28,882 nt of DNA from DATARH01 sp036273175 (lineage in GTDB: Bacteria > Pseudomonadota > Alphaproteobacteria > ATCC43930 > CGMCC-115725), in contig DASUIE010000071.1 in assembly GCA_036273175.1 (NCBI GenBank), positions 1-28,882 on the forward strand, given 5' to 3'. Below, piece after piece: positions 15,525-21,556 of this stretch. How positions within the stretch are numbered: position 1 is the first letter of the stretch; the number at the start of each line of letters is the position of its first letter. The notes below the pieces were generated by a model. It did no database searches, was not told the origin of the DNA, and was given only the letters and a program-made list of their open reading frames with translations. A program made the position numbers and the translations under genes.

Positions 15525-15812
15525 CTACCGCCCGAGTTGGGCGAGGTGCATCGTGCTGCGGTCGTGCTTGCTCCACACGCCGGTATTGTCGCCGACCGCG
15601 ATGCGCATCCGCGCATAGCAATCCTCGCGCTCGCTGGCGAGATAGCGGATGAAGGCGCCGCTCTGCTGCTGACAAAGCTGCAGCGCGTCGCGCTTGCGCG
15701 CGTCGGTCGGGTAGCTGTGCTTGTAGATCGCGGCGATCTCGTGCGGGAAGCTCGCCGCGCTGGCGAGCAGCGCCGCGGCGGCACCGAGTACGAGTTTCTG
15801 CGCGAGTCTCAT
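15525..15812 (-). CDS. Small secreted protein of unknown function
   Basis: This 95-residue protein begins with a signal-peptide-like segment (MRLAQKLVLGAAAALLASAAS, residues 1-21). The mature part is charged, has two cysteines (in LQLCQQQ and EDCYARMRI) that could form a disulfide, and ends QLGR. The start at 15812 has a strong RBS (TGGAGG about seven bases upstream), which supports a real gene. I do not recognise the family. It converges on the SDR gene with eight bases between stops. Confidence 0.75.
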   Translation of the reverse strand: MRLAQKLVLGAAAALLASAASFPHEIAAIYKHSYPTDARKRDALQLCQQQSGAFIRYLASEREDCYARMRIAVGDNTGVWSKHDRSTMHLAQLGR

Positions 15813-15949
15813 CGTCGCCTCCAGACATCGACTGCCGGCAACGCGCCGGCACCCGCCCTGTCTCAAGCGACGTGCCAATCGGGCCAAAGAAGACAAAGCG
15901 ATGATTTGTCCGGCAAAGTATAGTTAACGAAATTCTATCGCCCGTTGCT

Positions 15950-15969
15950 GTCCTGCAATTTGCAAGGAC
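15950..15969 (-). terminator. Imperfect hairpin after livF
   Basis: GTCCTGC and GCAAGGAC can pair around AATTT with one bulged A, 11 bases beyond the livF stop. No strong T-run follows on the minus strand, so it is only a candidate end for the liv operon. Confidence 0.35.
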
Positions 15970-15980
15970 ATTTGCGACGC

Positions 15981-16712
15981 TTACAGGCCCAGATAGAACT
16001 TCCGGATCAGCTCGTTGTTGTGGAGCTCGTCGGTGTTGCGGCCCTCAAAGGCGATGTGGCCGTGGACGATGACGTAGCCGCGGTCGGCGATGCGGACCGC
16101 CTGGTTGAAATTCTGCTCGGCCATCAGCACGGTGAGCTCGAACCGCTCCTTCAGCTCCTTGATCTTGTCGATCGTGCGCGAGACGAGGATCGGCGCGAGG
16201 CCGACCGACGGTTCGTCGATCAGCAGGATGCGCGGCTCCGACATCAGCGCCCGGCCGAGGGCGAGCATCTGCTGCTCGCCGCCCGACATGCTGCCGGCGA
16301 GCTGGCGCCGCCGTTCCTGCAGTACCGGAAAGGTCTGGTAGGCGGAATCGAGGTTGCGGGAGATTCCGCCGCGCGCCTTCTTGCGAAAGGCGCCGAGCAG
16401 CAGGTTTTCCTCGACGGTCAGCTTGGGGAAGAGGCGGCGGCCCTCGGGCACCAGCGCGATGCCGAGGTCGACGATCTCCTCGGTGCCGCGGCCGACCAGG
16501 TCGTGCGTCGCGCCGTCGATCTCGGCGACGATCGTACCGCTGTGCGGCCGGAGCATGCCCATGATGCATTTCATCAGGGTGCTCTTGCCGTTGCCGTTGG
16601 TGCCCAGGAGCGCGACGGTCTCGGCGTGCGAGACGGACACCGAGACGTCCTCGAGCACCCGGACCGAGCCATACCCGGCATTGACGCCGCTGAGGGTGAG
16701 GCTATTCGCCAA
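15981..16712 (-). CDS. livF: Branched-chain amino acid-type ABC transporter ATPase LivF
   Basis: This 243-residue ATPase is the LivF member of a HAAT transporter. Walker A is GTNGNGKST at 37-45, the signature SMSGGEQQMLALGRAL and Walker B RILLIDEPSVGLAP follow, then the LivF-typical MAEQNFNQA and the terminal RKFYLGL. No ATG suits the family length: the first ATG (16769) would add 19 odd residues. A TTG at 16712 with AGAGGG six bases upstream gives the expected start (MANSLTLSG) and overlaps the end of livG by 11 bases. I take TTG as the start. It is the last gene of the livHMGF operon. Confidence 0.9.
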   Translation of the reverse strand: MANSLTLSGVNAGYGSVRVLEDVSVSVSHAETVALLGTNGNGKSTLMKCIMGMLRPHSGTIVAEIDGATHDLVGRGTEEIVDLGIALVPEGRRLFPKLTVEENLLLGAFRKKARGGISRNLDSAYQTFPVLQERRRQLAGSMSGGEQQMLALGRALMSEPRILLIDEPSVGLAPILVSRTIDKIKELKERFELTVLMAEQNFNQAVRIADRGYVIVHGHIAFEGRNTDELHNNELIRKFYLGL

Positions 16713-17445
16713 GATACGCCCTCTCGACCTCGGGGTTTCGCATCGCCTCCTGCGGATCGCCGTCGGCAATCTTGTGTCCGGCGACCAGCACCACGAGCCG
16801 GGTCGAGAACTTCATCACCGCGCTCATAATGTGCTCGATCAGCACGATCGTGATGCCCTGCTGGTTGAGCCGGAACAGCACGGCGAGGATCTCCTCGACC
16901 TCGGACGGCGACAGCCCCGCCATCGTCTCGTCGGCGAAGAGCAAACGCGGCTGCGTCGCGACGGCGCGGGCCAGCTCCAGCTTGCGCATCTCGACCTGGG
17001 TCAGGTCGCGCGGCAGCCGCGTCGCCTTGTCGGCGAGGCCGACATCGGTCAACAGCTCCGAGCAGCGCTCGGCGATCTGCGCGTCGGTCATATGCGGCTG
17101 GCCGTGCCGCGCGTTGACCGTGTAGAGCAGCGGCACGCGGATATTGTCGTTGAGCGAGAGGGTGTGAAACGGCTTGGGGAGCTGGAAGCTGCGGGCGAGG
17201 CCAAGCCGCGTGCGCTGATGCGCGATCATCCCTTCCATCTTGCGCCCGTCGAACAGCACCGTGCCGGTCTCGTTGCGCAGCGTGCCGCACAGGCAGTTGA
17301 CCAAGGTCGACTTGCCCGAGCCGTTCGGCCCGATCAGGCCGAGCCGATCGCCCGGATTGATCGCCAGGTCGATGTTTTCGAGCGCGACAAAGCCGCCGAA
17401 GCGCTTGCCGAGCCCGTTGACGGCGAGCAGCGGTCCCTCGCTCAT
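16702..17445 (-). CDS. livG: Branched-chain amino acid-type ABC transporter ATPase LivG
   Basis: This 247-residue LivG ATPase has Walker A GPNGSGKST at 39-47, the family-typical RLGLARSFQLPKPF Q-loop region, Walker B RLLFADETMAGLSPSEV and the switch in LIEHIMSAVM. The ABC signature is degenerate: LTQVEMRKLELARAV stands where LSGGQ would be. That is seen in a subset of LivG proteins. The C-terminus AYLGE is typical. It overlaps livM by four bases (ATGA) and livF by 11. Confidence 0.93.
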   Translation of the reverse strand: MSEGPLLAVNGLGKRFGGFVALENIDLAINPGDRLGLIGPNGSGKSTLVNCLCGTLRNETGTVLFDGRKMEGMIAHQRTRLGLARSFQLPKPFHTLSLNDNIRVPLLYTVNARHGQPHMTDAQIAERCSELLTDVGLADKATRLPRDLTQVEMRKLELARAVATQPRLLFADETMAGLSPSEVEEILAVLFRLNQQGITIVLIEHIMSAVMKFSTRLVVLVAGHKIADGDPQEAMRNPEVERAYLGE

Positions 17446-18389
17446 CGCCGATCCTTGCCCCGCCAGGAACGGACCAGCCCGACGATCCCGTTGGGCGCGA
17501 TGATCACGAAGGCGATCAGGAGGAGGCCGACGATCAGGAGGTTGAGCGCCGACGAGATCGTCACCGTCGCAAGCTGCTGGATCGTGCCGAGGAGGATCGA
17601 GCCGATCACCGGGCCGATCCAGCTCGTCATCCCGCCGATCACCGGCATCGCGACGCTGTTGACCGCGTAGGCGAGGCTGAAGCTGGAGGTCGGGTCGAGA
17701 TAGGTGACGTAATAGGGGAGCGGCGCCCCGGCCATGCCCATCAGCCCGCCCGACAGCGTCGTCGCGATCAGCTTGAGACGCAGCGTCGGCACGCCGCCCG
17801 CCTCGGCCGCCAGCTCGTCGTCGCGGATCGCGGCGAAGCCGAGCCCGAGCCGCGACCCCTCGATCGAGCGCGCGATCCCGACCGAGATCAGCGACAGGAT
17901 TATCATCAGCGTATAGAGGTACTGGATGTAGGTGCCGATCAGCGGCGCCTCGGCCGGGCGAATGATATAGACGCCGCGCGACCCGCCGACATAGTCCCAG
18001 TTCACGATAAAGGTCTGCACGACGATCGTGATCGCCAAGGTCGCGATCGCGAAAAACACACCGCGCAGCCGCAGCGTCAGATACCCCGTACCGAGACCGA
18101 TGATCCCGGAGATGACCCCGCCGACCAGGATCATCACCGGGAGCGGCACGGCCCCCATCTTGTGCAGCACGACCGAGCTGTAGGCGCCGAGCGCGAAAAA
18201 GGCGCCGGTGCCAAAATTGGTGTAGCCGGTATAGCCGCCGAGAATGTTCCATGCCGTCGACAGCACGATGTACTGCAGCACGACATAGGCGGCGAAGTAA
18301 TAGTACTCGTTCTGGATCCAGAGCCTGGTTACGACCAGGAAAGCAGCGGTGCACAGCGTGGCTGTCAGCCACCAGACCGAGCGGCTCAC
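17442..18389 (-). CDS. livM: Branched-chain amino acid-type ABC transporter permease LivM
   Basis: This 315-residue inner-membrane permease has about eight to ten hydrophobic helices. It carries LivM hallmarks: AWNILGGYTGYTNFGTGAFFALGAY near residue 45, GYLTLRLRGVFFAIATLA, the cytoplasmic coupling loop GFAAIRDDELAAEAGGV, and the final APNGIVGL. The start is a GTG at 18389 (MSRSVWW), two bases after the livH stop. The substrate class is only inferred: LivHMGF systems also carry amides, urea, aromatic acids and other small carboxylates. Confidence 0.92.
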   Translation of the reverse strand: MSRSVWWLTATLCTAAFLVVTRLWIQNEYYYFAAYVVLQYIVLSTAWNILGGYTGYTNFGTGAFFALGAYSSVVLHKMGAVPLPVMILVGGVISGIIGLGTGYLTLRLRGVFFAIATLAITIVVQTFIVNWDYVGGSRGVYIIRPAEAPLIGTYIQYLYTLMIILSLISVGIARSIEGSRLGLGFAAIRDDELAAEAGGVPTLRLKLIATTLSGGLMGMAGAPLPYYVTYLDPTSSFSLAYAVNSVAMPVIGGMTSWIGPVIGSILLGTIQQLATVTISSALNLLIVGLLLIAFVIIAPNGIVGLVRSWRGKDRR

Positions 18390-18391
18390 CG

Positions 18392-19267
18392 CTAGCGCCC
18401 CGCCAGTCCGGCCGGCCGCACCGCCAGCGTCACCAGCAGAAGGCCGAAGGCCACGGCCGGCGCCCAGGACGGGCCGTAAAAGGTCGCGGTGATGCTCTCG
18501 ACGACGCCGAGCAGCATCGCGGCCGCGAGCATGCCCGGAAAACTCGTCATCCCGCCGAGCACGCAGATCGCGAAGATGCGCCCGATATAGTCGCGCCCGA
18601 TCGACGGCTCGACCGGCTGGATGATGATCAGGAACGCACCGGCGAGCGAGCAGGTCGCGATCGAGATGCCGACCGCGGCGCGCTTGATCCGCCGCGGGCT
18701 CGCCGCCATCAGCTGCAGCGCCTGCCCGTCCTGCGACACGGCAAGGATCGCGCGGCCGAGAAAGCTGCGCGACAGGAACATCTGCAGCGCACCGATCATC
18801 AAGAGCGAGACGACGCACGGGATCAGCATCCGCAGCGGCAGGTCGAGGATCCAGAATTTGAGGCTGGGGCCGATATAGCCGGCTTCGACAAAGCGGTAAT
18901 CGACGCCGAAGACGAGCACCAGCGATACCTCGCCGACGAACAGGAGGCCGAAGAAGAACGCGAGGCCCTGGATCGCCTGGTCTCCGCGCCGCTCGAAGGC
19001 GTGGTAGTAGAGCTCGTAGACCGCCATCCCCAACAGGTAGAACGGCGGCATCATCAGGATCCCGATCACGATCGGGTCGACGCCATAGCTCTGGTTGAAC
19101 ACATAGGCCGCGTAGGAGCCGAGGAGGATGAAGGCCGGCTGCGCGATGTTGGCGATGTCGAGCATCCCGAACGAGATCGTGATGCCGACGCTCACCGCCG
19201 CGTAGAACCCGCCGAGCAGGATGCCGGCGACGATCGCGTTGATCAGCAGGTCGAAGGAGACGAACAT
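18392..19267 (-). CDS. livH: Branched-chain amino acid-type ABC transporter permease LivH
   Basis: This 291-residue permease opens with the LivH pattern INAIVAGILLGGFYAAVSVGITISFGMLDIANIAQPAFILLGSYAAY. It continues with the coupling segment GRAILAVSQDGQALQLMAASPRRIK and ends with the usual VRPAGLAGR. The ATG at 19267 gives the normal family length, though no clear RBS precedes it; the frame remains open to 19366. It is the first gene of livHMGF. No livK/livJ-type binding protein lies on either side within the window, so the substrate receptor must be encoded elsewhere. Confidence 0.92.
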   Translation of the reverse strand: MFVSFDLLINAIVAGILLGGFYAAVSVGITISFGMLDIANIAQPAFILLGSYAAYVFNQSYGVDPIVIGILMMPPFYLLGMAVYELYYHAFERRGDQAIQGLAFFFGLLFVGEVSLVLVFGVDYRFVEAGYIGPSLKFWILDLPLRMLIPCVVSLLMIGALQMFLSRSFLGRAILAVSQDGQALQLMAASPRRIKRAAVGISIATCSLAGAFLIIIQPVEPSIGRDYIGRIFAICVLGGMTSFPGMLAAAMLLGVVESITATFYGPSWAPAVAFGLLLVTLAVRPAGLAGR

Positions 19268-20047
19268 GCGCGAGGCGCTGCTAGCGCGGCCGAACTCGGC
19301 GGCGCGCTTCGACACCCAACATACGACTCCCCCCTCGGTGCTCGTTCGGCGCTGCACATCGAGCACCGCATCCCATTAGAACAGCAACCGGCGCGTCTGT
19401 TAAGCGGGATGGCGCGGCAGGGTCGAGGTCAATACGCCCCGTAGGACAAGCGTCCGCCTAGGAACGCGGCCGTCCGTCAAAACCGGCTCTCGCTGATCCC
19501 GGTCTCGCGCTCCTTATCGGTGCGGCTGCGGGGATCGCGATCGACGAACGGGGCAATGAGCGCCGTAAATAGCCAGCGATGTCGCCTGATTCTTTTGGGG
19601 GATCGAGAATCGTAGGGCGTCGGGTTATGAGGCGAGATTACGGATTTGTCGGGCGCGAGAGGAGTCATGGGGGCCTCGGCTCGGTGCCATCGAGAGATGC
19701 TTTATGCTTAACAAAAGTTAATTTTCTCCTGACTTATCCCCGCCGACGACCGATTCGCAGTGATCTGTTCCCGCAATCTTTTGGTGCTTTCAGATTTTGG
19801 ACTCCCGATAACATGGTATTGGCAATCCGAAATTCTTTTAGCCGATTCAAAGATGTCCCACCAAAGGCGCCAAGCCTTCACCGAATTGTGAATTCAGGGT
19901 TTGGGTGAGCAGAGATCCTAGAAATACGCGCAAAGGTATAAGTTCGATGATTGAAGACAATTCTTGTCAATTGCGTTTGTATAATGAATGTTCAATTAAT
20001 CATCTTTTTAAGTGCATTTTATCGGAATTGCCGCCAACCTCGTCGGC
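19268..20047. other. Long intergenic region, partly AT-rich
   Basis: No convincing gene was found in these 780 bases. The left third (to about 19690) has ordinary GC content and should hold the promoter of the liv operon, though I could not place it. From about 19700 to 20030 the DNA turns clearly AT-rich. It includes a small inverted repeat TTAAC-AAAA-GTTAA at 19708-19721 followed by TTTT, which could be a weak plus-strand terminator or a binding site. A 63-codon minus frame ending at 19477 was judged unsupported. Confidence 0.6.
19956..19985 (+). promoter_or_regulatory. Possible promoter with short inverted repeat upstream of the LuxR-type regulator
   Basis: A consensus -10 hexamer TATAAT lies at 19980-19985, 62 bases before the regulator's ATG. 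There is no good -35 at the usual spacing. Instead the inverted repeat GACAA-TTC-TTGTC (19956-19968) covers that region, which suggests a promoter helped by an activator. This is an inference from position only. Confidence 0.4.
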
Positions 20048-20854
20048 ATGAAAAGGATATTCGTCATCACCACCGCTCCGCTCGTCAGCAACGGCTTGCG
20101 GCAGTTTCTGGGCAAAGCCGGATACACAGTAGTCGGCGAGGCATCCCAAATTGCGGGCGCGATCGCCTCTGGCCCAAAACGGGCCGATTTGGTCATCGTC
20201 GACGCGGCCCTCTGCACCGGAGACATCGACGTCTTGGCATTACTTCGACAGAGTACGGGCGACAGGATCATTGTCTTGGGCAACAGCAATCAGCTCCGTT
20301 CCCTCCCTCCGGGTCTGATCATGGCCGCAGACGGTGTCCTGTCGCTCGACATGAGCTGCGAGGCGCTGCGCCAATCGCTCGTGGTCGTTGAAGCAGGCGA
20401 GCGGGTCACGCCCGGCTGGCTGATGCAGTCGGTCATGATGGCGGATGCGCCGGCTCCCGCCGAGACCGTGGACAGGAGCGCGGCGCCGTCTCGCCGCGAA
20501 GCAGAGATGCTGTGTCTCCTCGCCGAGGGACTGAGCAACAAGTTGATTGCGCGTGAGCTCGGCATCTCCGAGGCGACGGTCAAGGTTCACCTGAAGCACC
20601 TGTTTCAAAAGCTCCGCTTCATCAACCGCACGCAGGCCGCGCTCTGGGCCCAGCAAAATCTGAAGGGTCAGGAACGGCCGCGCCCGCAAGTCCCGGTTGG
20701 GGCCAGCGCCGCCCCTCCTATCGTTCTGGTGCAACCGAACCGCCATAGCGCGCACAAGCGCCCGATCGCGGAACAGCGGACCGACGACGTAGCGGTCTTG
20801 CCGGTGCCCGACTATGGCCAATCGAGGATGATGCCGGCGGCTCCCCAGCGATAG
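20048..20854 (+). CDS. LuxR/NarL-family response regulator with degenerate receiver
   Basis: This 268-residue regulator has an N-terminal receiver-like domain (residues 1-120) and a LuxR-type helix-turn-helix at about 145-202 (SRREAEMLCLLAEGLSNKLIARELGISEATVKVHLKHLF). In the receiver, Asp52 (LVIVDAAL) sits where the phosphoacceptor belongs. The acidic pair after strand 1 is replaced by Thr8-Thr9, and the conserved lysine after strand 5 is missing (GVLSLDMS). Normal phosphorylation is therefore doubtful. Residues 206-268 form a Pro/Arg-rich tail. No histidine kinase is nearby. The ATG at 20048 lacks an RBS; a GTG at 20012 is possible but gives an odd N-terminus. Base composition is less GC-rich than in neighbouring genes. 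Confidence 0.85.
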   Translation: MKRIFVITTAPLVSNGLRQFLGKAGYTVVGEASQIAGAIASGPKRADLVIVDAALCTGDIDVLALLRQSTGDRIIVLGNSNQLRSLPPGLIMAADGVLSLDMSCEALRQSLVVVEAGERVTPGWLMQSVMMADAPAPAETVDRSAAPSRREAEMLCLLAEGLSNKLIARELGISEATVKVHLKHLFQKLRFINRTQAALWAQQNLKGQERPRPQVPVGASAAPPIVLVQPNRHSAHKRPIAEQRTDDVAVLPVPDYGQSRMMPAAPQR

Positions 20855-20872
20855 AGAGCCGGGACCGACGGC

Positions 20873-21007
20873 TTATTTTATCATGCCGATCATGCGGATC
20901 AGCGTGACGAGGATGGCGATAAACGTCAGAAGAAAGCCGAGCGCGGGGATATGGGCCAGCCAGTCCCACAGATCTGCGATTGACCAGGTGATAAAGGAAG
21001 CGTCCAT
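20873..21007 (-). CDS. 44-residue membrane microprotein
   Basis: This short frame starts at an ATG (21007) preceded by CGGGAG eight bases upstream, a strong RBS. It encodes 44 residues: an amphipathic, Trp-rich N-terminus (MDASFITWSIADLWDWLAHI) followed by a hydrophobic helix at about 21-42 ending GMIK. The clean RBS and membrane-helix composition argue for a real small protein. It converges on the LuxR-type regulator, with 18 bases between stops. I do not recognise a family. Possible roles such as a membrane modulator or toxin-like peptide are speculation. Confidence 0.6.
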   Translation of the reverse strand: MDASFITWSIADLWDWLAHIPALGFLLTFIAILVTLIRMIGMIK

Positions 21008-21059
21008 TCGGAGACTCCCGAGAACGTGCCGTGGGAGCGGTAGCGGTTACTTGTCTGCC

Positions 21060-21303
21060 TCATCGACCGCGACGCAGCTTGCTCATCTCATGCGCCCCTT
21101 CGCTTAAGGCGAGGGCCTCCCGCGGCCGGCCATTTGCGAGCAGCACCGGGGCAAGGTTGTAGCGCACGCGCGCCGTGCTCGGATGCGCCGCGCCGAGCTC
21201 CTCCTCCCACCGAGCCGCCCTGCGTCCGCTGGAACTCCAGAGCCACTTCGATCTGCGCAGGGGTCGCGAGACCGCGTACGACAAGCATTTCAGCATGACG
21301 CAT
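21060..21303 (-). pseudogene. Decayed fragment of a kinesin-light-chain-type TPR protein
   Basis: In the minus frame ending at 21060, about 40 residues (LGAAHPSTARVRYNLAPVLL, then ANGRPREALAL) match the TPR_12/kinesin light chain repeat pattern LG..HP.TA....NLA..L...GR..EAL. The piece covers about 21060-21210 and is preceded in another frame (start 21303) by a helical stretch ending FQRTQGG. The frames could join by one indel near the GGAGGAGGAG tract at about 21203-21212. There is no full domain and no convincing start, so it looks like the remnant of a longer TPR gene. Confidence 0.45.
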
Positions 21304-21556
21304 CCATCGGGTGTTGATCCGATAGTAAAATCGTTTGCCAGACCCGAAATATTCTTGCCGCCCGTTGTAAAACGCGGGAGGTCAATTTCAGTATGTTTTG
21401 CTATCGTTAATATTGTATTACTTTATCTACTAGTATAATAAGGCGTTAAAATCTTTGATAAAATCCCGACTTTGCGATGGCGCGCAAGTGGAGGTGCGGC
21501 CGGCGCGATCCGTGTAAACTCGGTACCAGCGCTTGGCCACGACGGATGCGTTTCGC
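21304..21556. other. AT-rich intergenic region before the Mo-hydroxylase operon
   Basis: I see no gene here. From about 21310 to 21480 the sequence is markedly AT-rich against the GC-rich background. It probably contains the promoter region of the downstream operon. A TTG at 21533 would extend the next gene by eight codons, but has no RBS. Confidence 0.55.
21413..21439 (+). promoter_or_regulatory. Candidate promoter of the Mo-hydroxylase operon
   Basis: TATAAT at 21434-21439 is a perfect -10 hexamer. TTGTAT at 21413-21418 could act as the -35, but the spacing is only 15 bases. The predicted leader would be about 110 bases. AT-rich DNA often contains chance -10 matches, so support is modest. 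Confidence 0.35.

Noticed and set aside
19477..19668. 63-codon minus frame between livH and the LuxR-type regulator
   Set aside because: The composition is Arg/Ser-rich, there is no domain, and only a weak GAGG precedes the ATG. It is not enough for a gene call.
21390..21440. CGTTAATA-like sequence upstream of the Mo-hydroxylase, checked as a ModE box
   Set aside because: The first half-site needs an indel and no second half-site occurs at the right spacing, so ModE control of this operon is not supported.
19268..21556. tRNA genes, integrase, IS ends or CRISPR repeats in the AT-rich segment
   Set aside because: No cloverleaf-like sequence, transposase or integrase motif, terminal inverted repeat or regular repeat array was seen by eye.
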